Shown in pieces: positions 25,706 to 34,575 of a DNA stretch of 56,835 bases; position 1 is the stretch's first letter; the number at the start of each line of letters is the position of its first letter. The position numbers and the translations under genes are program-made. This stretch comes from DAOQTX01 sp035340715 (GTDB lineage: Bacteria; Bacteroidota; Bacteroidia; AKYH767-A; OLB10). The notes under the pieces are model-generated. The model did no database searches. It had not been told where the DNA came from and was given only the letters and a program-made list of their open reading frames with translations. The stretch is from NCBI GenBank assembly GCA_035340715.1, contig DAOQTX010000011.1, positions 1 through 56,835 on the forward strand, in the 5' to 3' direction.

Positions 25706-26632
25706 GTGCAAAATATTTATGTTTGTAGGGTGAAAAACGAAAGGGCAGAACTTTTATTCGAAGAAATAAAAAAGGGCAATGAGCGAATGTTGGCGCGCGC
25801 CATAAGTGAAGTAGAAAACAACAGTTCTTTAGGCGAATCATTGCTGCTGTTATTGTCCTTTAATTTAAATGTCCCCATTATTGGAATTACCGGACCACCT
25901 GGGGCGGGAAAAAGCAGTTTGATTAATGCTATGATTCCCGGCTTAAAAAATCACTACAAGAAAATTGCAATACTGGCCGTTGATCCGTCTTCTCCATTCA
26001 GCAAAGGAGCTGTATTAGGTGATCGATTGCGAATGTCCGGTCATTTCAACGATCCATCGGTATTTATCAGATCATTAGCCACACGTGGTTATCTGGGCGG
26101 TTTGTCGGCAAAGACTTTTGAAATATGTGATGTGTTAAAAAATGCAGGCTTCGATATGATCATCATCGAAACGGTAGGTGTTGGTCAATCGGAAGTAGAG
26201 ATTGCTTCACTTGCCGATATTAGTACACTGGTGCTGGTGCCCGAATCGGGAGATGATATTCAAGCATTAAAAGCCGGTATTATGGAAATAGCGGATTTGT
26301 TTGTGATTAATAAATCCGATCGAGATGGGGCTGATCTGTTGAAAGCAAATATTTTATCACGGCTCAAAGAAAATGCAGAAGTGATAACGAAGCCGGTTTT
26401 GAAAACAACGGCCACGTCAAGTGTAGGTGTTGATGCATTAATAAATTTTTATGTTCAACAGAGCACAGTTATAAAACAAAATAAAAAATACTCCCTTGCT
26501 GAGCGTTATTATAAAATGGTAATGTTAGAACGGATGAAGTCTTTACCGTTTGATAATTTCAGAATCGCATTTGAAAAAGAAAGTCAACAGGAAACTTTTA
26601 ATCCCTACGTTTTTGTTAAGCAGATGGCTTAG
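25706..26632 (+). CDS. meaB: Methylmalonyl-CoA mutase-associated GTPase MeaB
   Basis: G3E-family P-loop GTPase that protects and reloads adenosylcobalamin in methylmalonyl-CoA mutase. It has 308 residues from GTG 25706. It shows GITGPPGAGKSS (Walker A), the base-recognition motif NKSD, ETVGVGQSEVEI (switch region) and a conserved AVDPSSPFSKGAVLGDRLRM. A -7 box at 25718-25725 lies after that GTG, so the true start may be GTG 25730 (300 residues, beginning VKNERAELLF). The mutase genes are not in this window. Confidence 0.92.
   Translation: MQNIYVCRVKNERAELLFEEIKKGNERMLARAISEVENNSSLGESLLLLLSFNLNVPIIGITGPPGAGKSSLINAMIPGLKNHYKKIAILAVDPSSPFSKGAVLGDRLRMSGHFNDPSVFIRSLATRGYLGGLSAKTFEICDVLKNAGFDMIIIETVGVGQSEVEIASLADISTLVLVPESGDDIQALKAGIMEIADLFVINKSDRDGADLLKANILSRLKENAEVITKPVLKTTATSSVGVDALINFYVQQSTVIKQNKKYSLAERYYKMVMLERMKSLPFDNFRIAFEKESQQETFNPYVFVKQMA
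25718..25725 (+). promoter_or_regulatory. -7 box for meaB, almost touching GTG 25730
   Basis: TATGTTTG matches TAnnTTTG and ends 4 nt before GTG 25730, so transcription should begin at or next to that codon. This suggests a leaderless mRNA. Confidence 0.45.
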
Positions 26633-26634
26633 TG

Positions 26635-27126
26635 TTAATGAAGATATTTTTTCTTGTATACACAACGCTCAATGGACTGCTCATACTTTTTAATATCCTC
26701 TAAAGACAAACTGTTGCTGATGGCTTTTTTGTAATGAACAATTGCATCATCAAATTTCAATTGAAGTTCATTCATTAATCCAAACTTCTCATACACTCGA
26801 TCTTTTACCGGCCCCGGAACTTCTAAAGCTTTGTTTAGCAATGCAATCAATTCGTTGGTTCTTTCTTGCCAAAGAAATAAGTCGGACAAACGGATATAGG
26901 ACTCTAAATGAGTAGGTGAAAGTTGAATCGCTTTTTTAAGATGTTGCTCCGCTTTAATATTGTCTTGGCCATACTCCTTATAAAGTTTTCCGGTGAGTGC
27001 ATGAGCTATGCCATGATCAGGAAACTTTTGCAACATTTCTGATAACAAATCAAATGCCGCTGAAAGATCTTCTTCCTGCAATAGTTTATTGATCCGGTAA
27101 ATATAATTATCGGCTTCGCTCAGCAT
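26635..27126 (-). CDS. TPR-repeat protein
   Basis: A 163-residue soluble helical protein with three or four tetratricopeptide repeats. The clearest are at about 35-70 (GIAHALTGKLYKEYGQDNIK) and 70-105 (AEQHLKKAIQLSPTHLESYI). No signal peptide or membrane helix is seen, so it is probably a cytoplasmic scaffold. It lies convergent with meaB (2-nt gap) and downstream of the polysaccharide locus, with 156 nt separating it from the O-antigen-ligase-like gene. The partner is unknown. Confidence 0.75.
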   Translation of the reverse strand: MLSEADNYIYRINKLLQEEDLSAAFDLLSEMLQKFPDHGIAHALTGKLYKEYGQDNIKAEQHLKKAIQLSPTHLESYIRLSDLFLWQERTNELIALLNKALEVPGPVKDRVYEKFGLMNELQLKFDDAIVHYKKAISNSLSLEDIKKYEQSIERCVYKKKYLH

Positions 27127-27282
27127 ATTGTTCTCATTCCAAAATTGGAGTCCAAAAATCGACTTTTTTCGTTAATCTGTGTGTCTTTCTTATAAATTAC
27201 GCTATGCAAATTAAACCTGTCAACTAATTATTCAAGTATTTTTTGGTGAATGTTTCTTTTTACAAGGTATTTATCGGAAGGG
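27127..27282. other. Gap between TPR gene and polysaccharide locus
   Basis: This gap has no gene. It contains the perfect palindrome CCAAAATTGG at 27139-27148, 12 nt upstream of the TPR start, which could be a regulator site. No -7 box or terminator is obvious. Confidence 0.3.
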
Positions 27283-28803
27283 TCACTTGTAAATTTTAGC
27301 CAACAAAGCAGAAAAACAATAAAAAAAGGCGAAAAAACTCACCCCTGCCTGGGTTTCAAGCGTGTCTTCATTAACAAAAGAAAGTAGTCCAATGAGCATA
27401 AAGGAAAGATAAATGGCCTTTTGATATTCAATCATAAACAATGGACGAATGAGAAAAATCATGGCGACTATAAATCCGATTATTCCAAAGGCAATTGCAA
27501 AACTTAAATACTGATTATGACTTCGCAAACGATATTTCTCCTTTAAAAAACTTTTGTCCGTATTATATTGCTCAGTATAAGCCAAGGCTATATCACCTGT
27601 TCCAACACCAAAGAAAAAATTGTTTTTTAAAATCTTCAAACCGGTCGACCAATATTCAAATCGCTGTGTAAAGGAATGTCCGCCTGCACGATTGTAAAGT
27701 CGGTACATGTATAATTCCCAAGTTGTTTCATATAGGCGTTTATGAATTGGAAACATTTCAACATATTGAAAATTGGGAATGCCGTCTCTTATATTTTTAA
27801 GATCACTTTCCAATAGCTGTTTGAATGAGGTAGAATCCTTCTTTAATCCTTTCGATGTCATGTATCGCAGTAATGTGATATAATGTTGATCTGATAAATA
27901 AGTGGAGTCGAAGTTGTTTTTTCTCAACCAAATCTCTGCCAATTCCTGATGACAGAGAAATTGAAAAACCGGTTGACCATTTTCGCAGTCCTTTAAATCA
28001 GTATGTTCATATCTATTTCCTGTAGGCGTATAAGTGGCTTCGCCTGGCACAGCAGGAGCATAAATAAATACAGACCTATAAAGTTGAAATGCATAAATGA
28101 AAATAAAAGCAGCTCCGACAAAAGTAAAGACTATAACACCTTTCTTATTTAACCGACTCATTGAGTATATCAGAGTAGCCAAGCCCCAAGCCAAAAGAAT
28201 GATAATGCCCGTTAGTGATTGAAGAAGAATTAAAAAAATAAAAAACCAAACAATAAATATCCACGCCAACAATGAATGCAGTTCATCGTTTTTCCAAAAA
28301 TGAAATAACAATACAATGGACATGCACACCATTAATGAAAAGCGAATATGAGATATAAAGACGGAAGCGTCTCTGCTGTTAAAGTCTCCGCCTGAATTTC
28401 CCATATTCAGCTTAATGGAAGCTATAATACTAGCCACAAAAACAGCTGCTATAAAAAGTAAAGAAAATAAATGCAAGGTTTTTTTTGAAGGCAGCTCAAA
28501 TGAAAAAATAAAAAGAGGGAGCAACAATAAAGGCAATTTGATTCGTAAATCTTTAAATGCATAAGCAAAGTCGCTTGTGTTGACCAAAAATACAACATGA
28601 ATGAAATACAAAACGATAAGCCCTAAAGCGATCGGATGTCGAAAGACTTTTTTTAAATCATGAACGTACTTCCCTCTCAACAACCAAGCGCCAGCCAATA
28701 TAAATTGAGCCTGGCTCATTCCAAATTCTGAAAAAGGTAAGCTGATGGCCATTACGGCCAATCCGAAAAGAAATAAATTACTAGCCCAGTTTTCTCTATT
28801 CAT
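27283..28803 (-). CDS. O-antigen polymerase/ligase-like membrane protein (second copy)
   Basis: Wzy/WaaL-type integral membrane protein. It has 506 residues with about 10-12 helices and one large extracytoplasmic loop (about 255-390), followed by the family pattern RSHNQYLSFAIAFGIIG. Such proteins either polymerise lipid-linked repeat units or ligate the chain to an acceptor on the outer face of the inner membrane; sequence cannot separate these roles. The locus holds another such protein (34532-35809), so one may be the polymerase and this one the ligase. It is the last gene of the locus, 58 nt after the preceding GT4. Confidence 0.8.
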   Translation of the reverse strand: MNRENWASNLFLFGLAVMAISLPFSEFGMSQAQFILAGAWLLRGKYVHDLKKVFRHPIALGLIVLYFIHVVFLVNTSDFAYAFKDLRIKLPLLLLPLFIFSFELPSKKTLHLFSLLFIAAVFVASIIASIKLNMGNSGGDFNSRDASVFISHIRFSLMVCMSIVLLFHFWKNDELHSLLAWIFIVWFFIFLILLQSLTGIIILLAWGLATLIYSMSRLNKKGVIVFTFVGAAFIFIYAFQLYRSVFIYAPAVPGEATYTPTGNRYEHTDLKDCENGQPVFQFLCHQELAEIWLRKNNFDSTYLSDQHYITLLRYMTSKGLKKDSTSFKQLLESDLKNIRDGIPNFQYVEMFPIHKRLYETTWELYMYRLYNRAGGHSFTQRFEYWSTGLKILKNNFFFGVGTGDIALAYTEQYNTDKSFLKEKYRLRSHNQYLSFAIAFGIIGFIVAMIFLIRPLFMIEYQKAIYLSFMLIGLLSFVNEDTLETQAGVSFFAFFYCFSALLAKIYK

Positions 28804-28861
28804 TTCAACAGCGAATGTATAAACTTAAACGTGGGCGAAGAAAGTTTATGCCGTTGTAGTC

Positions 28862-29962
28862 TTATTTTTTTAAAATATCGATTATTTTATTCTGCATTTC
28901 CCACTCATCAAAAGTTTTTGCTTTTATTCGTGCGTTTTCGCTAAACTTTTGATATAGGTTTTTATCGGAGCTAATTTGTTCGAGCGATTCTTTCAGTTGA
29001 TCTTTTTGATGAACACTGCATAAGAATCCATTGCTTTGATGCTCTACAAACTCCGTAGCACCACCTACCGGAGGAGCAAGTACAGGAATTCCATAACTCA
29101 TAGCTTCCAATAATGTCATACCAAATGTTTCAATCCATTTATCGGGGTGACTTAGGTTGAGCACTAAGTGTGCTCTCTCATAAAAGCGATGCACATTTGA
29201 TTGCACAGGATAAATTTTAATATTGCTGCCTTTATTTCGAGTGTGCAAGGCATCATCAATATCTTTTTGACTGGCATTGAGCACAATTTCAAAATCCAAA
29301 TTTGGAAACGATTCAGATAATTCAAGAAAGTCGTACACTCCTTTGTATTCTTTTAAGGAACAAATCATCAATACGGTAAATCGATGATTCAATTTTTGAG
29401 TTGGATTAAACAGCATTGCTCTATCCATAAAATCGTTGGTCAGTGCATTATGCACAACATGATTTTGAACATTCGGAATTCGCTCTTCTTGTTCTAGAAA
29501 TGCTGAAACATAAATTACCGTATCGGCACACATGGCAGTAACGGTTCTTAACGCTTTTTTAAATAAGGGAGGATTGATTGATGTTTCATGTAAATGATAG
29601 ATTACTTTTTTTCGCATCATTTTTGCCGCCAAAGCTGCACCTGCAGGCAAGAGCGTATTTACGTAAACAATAACAGGTTCTCTCCAATAGCGCAACATCA
29701 TCACAAACAAATGCAATTGACTTAAAGAATAGAGCAACAATCGAATAAAAATATTTGGACTAAAAGAATAAAAGAAATGTCTTTTTCCGGTGGGTAGATT
29801 ACTTAAAAAGCCTTCGCCTTTAGTACCTGTGATTACATCAACTGCATAGCCTTGCGCCAACATACCTTTTATAGCTGTAGAAAGAACCAAAGGGCTTCCG
29901 CTATAATCGTTCAGTAAATGAACACAAACAATCTTTTTATTTTGTGCAGTCGATTTCTTCAT
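28862..29962 (-). CDS. GT4-family glycosyltransferase
   Basis: GT-B glycosyltransferase of 366 residues. The N-terminal domain has HLLNDYSGSPLVLS and YHLHETSINPPLFKKA. The donor domain has the intact E-x7-E motif (ETFGMTLLEAMSYGIPVLA). Its ATG lies 26 nt inside the end of the upstream GT4 gene, so translation is probably coupled. It should add a sugar to the lipid-linked repeat unit on the cytoplasmic side. Donor and linkage are unknown. Confidence 0.86.
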   Translation of the reverse strand: MKKSTAQNKKIVCVHLLNDYSGSPLVLSTAIKGMLAQGYAVDVITGTKGEGFLSNLPTGKRHFFYSFSPNIFIRLLLYSLSQLHLFVMMLRYWREPVIVYVNTLLPAGAALAAKMMRKKVIYHLHETSINPPLFKKALRTVTAMCADTVIYVSAFLEQEERIPNVQNHVVHNALTNDFMDRAMLFNPTQKLNHRFTVLMICSLKEYKGVYDFLELSESFPNLDFEIVLNASQKDIDDALHTRNKGSNIKIYPVQSNVHRFYERAHLVLNLSHPDKWIETFGMTLLEAMSYGIPVLAPPVGGATEFVEHQSNGFLCSVHQKDQLKESLEQISSDKNLYQKFSENARIKAKTFDEWEMQNKIIDILKK

Positions 29963-31169
29963 ATAGTTTTTGCAATTGATCTCCTTTCACATCCCACAAA
30001 AAATAATTTTGATGCCTGCGAACCGCACCGTGCGACAATTCGTTTCGTAAAGAAGGATTATAGTATAGTTGCTTAAGTGCATCGGCCAATTGACAAATAG
30101 TTTCATCATATGATTCCATATCTACAGCTATACCGCAACTGCTATCGATAAATTCACCAGGCCCTGAGTTGTTCAAACAAACCACTGGCATTCCGCACGA
30201 CAATGCTTCACTTACTACCATGCCTGCCCCTTCATGTGAAGGAAAAAGAAAAACATCCGATTGAGCATAGTGTCTCAACATTTCTTTGCGCTCGATCCAT
30301 GCAATAATTTGTACCGCATTCGAGATATTTTCATCCTGAATTATTTTGTTAATTGTATCTAATTCGGGTCCTGAACCAATTAAGGTTAACGAAACATACT
30401 GCTGTTCGCTCGTATCGAGTGAATGGTAAAACTTTGAAAATGATAATAGAGTAAGATCAAATCCTTTTAATGCTACAAATCGTCCGGCTGATAAAATTTT
30501 ATATGTATTTCGCTTTTCTTTGTTGATAGTCATTAGTTCCGATCCTACCGAAGGCATGATCAAGGTTTTTTTCTTATGTATGTTAATCTGATTTTTTACA
30601 TCTGAGTTCATCACCAAAACTGCATCTGCATTTTTAACCGTTAGCCATAAAAATGGATCTGCATTCCAAAATATCTTTTTTGTTGCCCATCTTATTTTTT
30701 CAATGCAGCGCTGACGAAAACCATATTGCTGTCGAATGTAGCGATCAGGTATTTGAGGATGATGTCCGATAGGCCCCCAAACAAAAGGTTTGTTGGTAGC
30801 CCACAAAAATGATGGCGTCCAGTCGTTGTGAAAATTCAAATTGTGAACGATGTCAAATTTTATTTTCTGCCTCATTATAAAAATGGGCATAAAGAATTGC
30901 CATAGGTAATAATATATGAGTGCGCCTCTTGATCCTTTTTTCCAAAATCGCATCCAATAAGGCAGATCATAATATAAGAAACGAATGTTTGCATGAATGC
31001 CGTTTGGTTGCTCAAGCATGTATCGCTCAATATCTTCTTTGTTATTTTTTCTTGTAATGGAAATTACTTTGTTATAGCGTGCAATTTGACAAATAAAGTT
31101 CCATCCCATTCCATCTTCCGATCCTTTAAAAGGATTAACGGCATAAGTGCTTACGAGAATTGTTTTCAT
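29937..31169 (-). CDS. GT4-family glycosyltransferase
   Basis: GT-B glycosyltransferase of 410 residues. It opens ILVSTYAVNPFKGSEDGMGW, a form shared by many capsule GT4 enzymes. The donor domain has an intact E-x7-E motif (EGAGMVVSEALSCGMPVVC) and SGPGEFID. The start codon overlaps the acyltransferase stop by 4 nt. It acts on the growing lipid-linked oligosaccharide; donor sugar not predictable. Confidence 0.87.
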   Translation of the reverse strand: MKTILVSTYAVNPFKGSEDGMGWNFICQIARYNKVISITRKNNKEDIERYMLEQPNGIHANIRFLYYDLPYWMRFWKKGSRGALIYYYLWQFFMPIFIMRQKIKFDIVHNLNFHNDWTPSFLWATNKPFVWGPIGHHPQIPDRYIRQQYGFRQRCIEKIRWATKKIFWNADPFLWLTVKNADAVLVMNSDVKNQINIHKKKTLIMPSVGSELMTINKEKRNTYKILSAGRFVALKGFDLTLLSFSKFYHSLDTSEQQYVSLTLIGSGPELDTINKIIQDENISNAVQIIAWIERKEMLRHYAQSDVFLFPSHEGAGMVVSEALSCGMPVVCLNNSGPGEFIDSSCGIAVDMESYDETICQLADALKQLYYNPSLRNELSHGAVRRHQNYFLWDVKGDQLQKLYEEIDCTK

Positions 31170-31861
31170 CTACCTATGCTTTTTATAACTTTAGCAGGTA
31201 CTCCTCCAATTACGGAATTGGCAGGCATGCTCTTGGTAACAACTGCACCTGCAGCGATTACACAATTATCGCCAATTTCAACTCCGTCTAAAACCGTTAC
31301 TTTAGATCCAATCCAACAATTACTTCCAATTTTGATTCCTATTCTGCTTACTCCTTGTAAACGAATAAGAGTATGTGACGAATGGTAATTATGATTTTCG
31401 GGATGACAGCTTAAATACTGACCTATAATGCAATCGGATCCTATTTCAAGTCCTCCTGCACCACCGAGATAACAATATTCTCCCATGCCTACCCGATCGC
31501 CTATCTTAATGTATTTACCTATGTGGTTATAAGTCGTAGATACAACCAGGCGAGAAAAAGCTCCAATACTCACATTGTCGCCTATTTGAATTCCTTCTTG
31601 TCCAAGCGCATTGAGATGAACATAATCTCCCAATTGAACTCTCGAGCCTATTTTCACTTTGCTAAGGTGTCGTATGCTTACTGCTTTACCGATCATCAAC
31701 CATGAAAAATGACTTCCTCTGAATATAAATTTCAAACCGCGCAGCAGGGCAAACATTCTGTTGCTGGCTAAAGAAATCAAGAGTGAAAAATCAGCTTCTT
31801 CGTCAAATGCAAATGCTGGATTTCTTTTTTTTATGAGTGTTTCTAGGGCTAACTTTAACAT
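31166..31861 (-). CDS. Hexapeptide-repeat acyltransferase
   Basis: Left-handed beta-helix acyltransferase, probably an O-acetyltransferase that decorates a sugar of the polysaccharide. It has 231 residues from ATG 31861; the codon before it is TTG. There is a long run of hexapeptide repeats (IGDNVSIGAFSRLVV, IGSDCIIGQYLSC, IGDNCVIAAGAVVTKSMPANS). A likely catalytic His lies in CHPENHNY. The GVPAKVIKSIGR ending is the usual cap. It overlaps the downstream GT4 by 4 nt. Confidence 0.88.
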   Translation of the reverse strand: MLKLALETLIKKRNPAFAFDEEADFSLLISLASNRMFALLRGLKFIFRGSHFSWLMIGKAVSIRHLSKVKIGSRVQLGDYVHLNALGQEGIQIGDNVSIGAFSRLVVSTTYNHIGKYIKIGDRVGMGEYCYLGGAGGLEIGSDCIIGQYLSCHPENHNYHSSHTLIRLQGVSRIGIKIGSNCWIGSKVTVLDGVEIGDNCVIAAGAVVTKSMPANSVIGGVPAKVIKSIGR

Positions 31862-31909
31862 CAAATAGACTTTAGGTTGCCTATTTTACGTTAAAAATGG
31901 GCTATAAGG

Positions 31910-33232
31910 TTACGCTCTAAGTCTGGTATTTAGAAATTCGATCAATACCGTATCGAGGGTGTCTTGCAAAGTGTGGTTTTTGATCATCAAGTACTTCTCG
32001 TTTTTCGATTTTTCTCCTAATTCGGTAAATAATGACATGTATTCTTTTGTAAGCGCTTCTATATCCTTTTCGGCCAATTCCTTTTTTCTACTTAAGATGG
32101 TTTCCGGATCGGCATATAGGAATACATTTATGCTGGGCTTTATTATGAACGAATACCCGCTCTTAATAAATTTCTTATTCAAGTTGATATTGGTTCTACG
32201 CGCATCCACAATAAAGTCAAAATAATATCGGTCGTAGAGCACGGTATAACCTCTTCTAACGTATTTAAAGTAAACATAAAACTGACCAAGAATATAGTCA
32301 ATGTAATAATAGCTGAATCTAAAAAAAGAGGAAAAGAAGTTGTTGTTTTTGCCTTGGCGAGGAAGCACTGCAATATTTCTTTTTTCGGCTTCGTCTTTTC
32401 CATATCTCCATGCACTCAGTATGGGCAATATGCTGGGGCGATGTCGGATTACCACAATTTTGTGCCGATATTTTTTCTGTAGAATTTGCTTAATGTGTTC
32501 CAATACCGTAGACTTTCCAGCTCCATCCACTCCTGAAAAAGTGATCATGGTTCCCTTGCTTCTAAAAAGATCTTTTAGCGTATCGATCAAATAGTGAAAA
32601 CGATTTTTTAATTTTCGAAAACCGGAATTTATTTTCTGACCGAGAATTTGATGACTCAATTTCTGATGCGTTTTAACCGAATACTCGTATAAATCATCTA
32701 ACGATTGCAGTACCAATGAATATTTTGATCGGATATAACCAAAGATGCTGTTTCTCAACGCTTGAGGGTACTCAGCAAAATGATCAATGTACTTTTGATC
32801 TACATCGCTTTGATTCAAAAGGTAGAACAACATAATGTACTCAAAGTGATGTTGTGGCGAGGCCACTTTTAACCCTTCGGAATTGATGAGCGCTGATTCA
32901 ATCACTTCCTTTGAATTCAAATAGATAATTCCTTTTCGGTCAAACTTATGAATGAGATCCAATTCAATATAGCTGTGATCTTTAAAGTACAAATGAACGT
33001 AAGTAACAAAACTTTTTTCGCGCAATTCAACACGACTAACGTTTTGTGCCTCGCCAACTATTTTTAAAAAAGCCGACAAGTCAGATCGCTGAATTAATAT
33101 ATCAATGTCTGAACTTTCGGGAATACTTTTATACGATACCGATATATATTTCAAAAGAGCATACGAGTAGGATTTTATTTCCCGTACGAAATACTCAATG
33201 AACAATTGTCTATCGTTTGACTCCATTTTCAT
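31910..33232 (-). CDS. Nucleotidyltransferase / thymidylate-kinase-like fusion
   Basis: A 440-residue two-domain protein. The N-terminal half resembles Pol-beta-fold nucleotidyltransferases, with ESSDIDILI giving metal-binding Asp42 and Asp44. A helical linker (about 130-225) follows. The C-terminal half is a P-loop kinase of the thymidylate kinase type, with SGVDGAGKST and Lys240, then an arginine-rich RHRPS segment and YDRYYFDFIVDARRTN in place of the DR(Y/H) motif. I start at ATG 33232, which forms ATGA with the upstream stop, rather than the longer 33268 option. The substrate is unknown; a role in activating or phosphorylating a glycan modifier is an inference. Confidence 0.75.
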   Translation of the reverse strand: MKMESNDRQLFIEYFVREIKSYSYALLKYISVSYKSIPESSDIDILIQRSDLSAFLKIVGEAQNVSRVELREKSFVTYVHLYFKDHSYIELDLIHKFDRKGIIYLNSKEVIESALINSEGLKVASPQHHFEYIMLFYLLNQSDVDQKYIDHFAEYPQALRNSIFGYIRSKYSLVLQSLDDLYEYSVKTHQKLSHQILGQKINSGFRKLKNRFHYLIDTLKDLFRSKGTMITFSGVDGAGKSTVLEHIKQILQKKYRHKIVVIRHRPSILPILSAWRYGKDEAEKRNIAVLPRQGKNNNFFSSFFRFSYYYIDYILGQFYVYFKYVRRGYTVLYDRYYFDFIVDARRTNINLNKKFIKSGYSFIIKPSINVFLYADPETILSRKKELAEKDIEALTKEYMSLFTELGEKSKNEKYLMIKNHTLQDTLDTVLIEFLNTRLRA

Positions 33233-34575
33233 TTGCATAATGCGCGTTCCCAGGCTGCTACTAACCAATGCGCTTGCTTATGCAATTGCCTTTGATTCAT
33301 ATACAGCCTCAAGTAATAACTAATATTGAAAAGGAGGTAAAGTTTGAGGTGAAGATCAATATCTATACCAAACTTATTGATCAACTCCTTAGCATGAGGA
33401 AGTTGTAGCATTTCATCTATTTTAAATTCTACTTCATCCCATGATCCATGATTGATAAGTACTTCTGTTTGAAAAATGAAATGAAACAAATCAAACAGCA
33501 TTGGCATATTGTTGTCCGACATTTCCCAATCGTATAAGTATAATCTGTTTTTGTCCATGTACATGTTCCATGGAGTAAAATCGCCATGGCATATCGATAC
33601 AGGAACGATTTTGTTTATGTCTATCTGATTGTGGATGTCCACCAGTGCGTTGAGAATCTTATACACTTTTGATGCGTCAATTTCACTATGAATACTTGGA
33701 TCGTTTTCGAGCAATTGCAATTGATTGCTTATGGCGTCCCATGCACCGGTTTCACCAATCGCTTTTGCGCTATTGCTTTTAGAGTACAACTCGATCAACG
33801 CTCGTAGATGAATCTCAGTAATTCTATTGCTTGAAATAATAATGTCCGGCTTTACATTCGTAAGTTTTACAAAATATGGCTCCACTTGTTCGGAGGGAGT
33901 AGGAATACTTAATGAGCTAAAATCATACTTGCTCAAAGATGTTAACATATGTCTTTCGTTGTTTATCAATTCAAGTGGCTTCTTATCCAAAGCCACTTTT
34001 ATAAAGTGCGTAATATTGTTCTGATCATGAATTTCAATAATGGCTTTTCTGTTTTCGCCTTTTGTTCCGGTAAATATTGAATAGCCTTCGCCTTGTGATT
34101 TGTTGAGCAGAGCATCTATATGGGTGTGAACTGAATGCTCCAAGTAAAAGCGACCGGAAGCCAAATTAGATGGCATATTCAGTTTATAGGAAAGTTCAAT
34201 GCTCTTGCGAATCAAACTTCCTTTGAGCGTATTGGAATTATAAAGTTCTAAAAAATAAGGCTTGTTGTTTTCTGATGGAACAATCCAACGAATGGTTTGG
34301 TCTGGGTTGTTGTAATACAAAAACTCTGTAGCTCCTTCCATGTTGGAAGTATTAAAATGAAAAACAAATTGAGAAGGACCACTAAATTTTAAACGACCTT
34401 CACTTAAATTAAAAATGACCTCTGCAGTAAGACTATCGTTAACTCTGTTTGAGTCGTCTTCCTGAGTATCGTTTATAAGACACTCATATGGATCGAACAC
34501 AAAAAAAGAACTCTTTGCGCTGCAAAATAGTTTATGCAGTAGCAACAGGTCTGAATAGTGAATATGTGCTTTCAT
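33229..34575 (-). CDS. APH/choline-kinase-fold phosphotransferase
   Basis: A 448-residue protein whose C-terminal half is an aminoglycoside-phosphotransferase/choline-kinase fold. The catalytic loop HGDFTPWNMY has Asp332, and metal-binding DWE begins at Asp349. The N-terminal roughly 150 residues do not match a family I know. In a polysaccharide locus, phosphorylation of a sugar, choline-like alcohol or lipid is more likely than drug resistance. It overlaps the end of the upstream O-antigen-ligase-like gene by 44 nt and shares ATGA with the nucleotidyltransferase-kinase fusion downstream, so those two proteins are probably made in equal amounts. Confidence 0.75.
   Translation of the reverse strand: MKAHIHYSDLLLLHKLFCSAKSSFFVFDPYECLINDTQEDDSNRVNDSLTAEVIFNLSEGRLKFSGPSQFVFHFNTSNMEGATEFLYYNNPDQTIRWIVPSENNKPYFLELYNSNTLKGSLIRKSIELSYKLNMPSNLASGRFYLEHSVHTHIDALLNKSQGEGYSIFTGTKGENRKAIIEIHDQNNITHFIKVALDKKPLELINNERHMLTSLSKYDFSSLSIPTPSEQVEPYFVKLTNVKPDIIISSNRITEIHLRALIELYSKSNSAKAIGETGAWDAISNQLQLLENDPSIHSEIDASKVYKILNALVDIHNQIDINKIVPVSICHGDFTPWNMYMDKNRLYLYDWEMSDNNMPMLFDLFHFIFQTEVLINHGSWDEVEFKIDEMLQLPHAKELINKFGIDIDLHLKLYLLFNISYYLRLYMNQRQLHKQAHWLVAAWERALCK

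Noticed and set aside
33229..34575. Aminoglycoside resistance gene
   Set aside because: The fold is shared with many sugar and choline kinases, the protein has a long unrelated N-terminus, and it sits inside a glycan operon.
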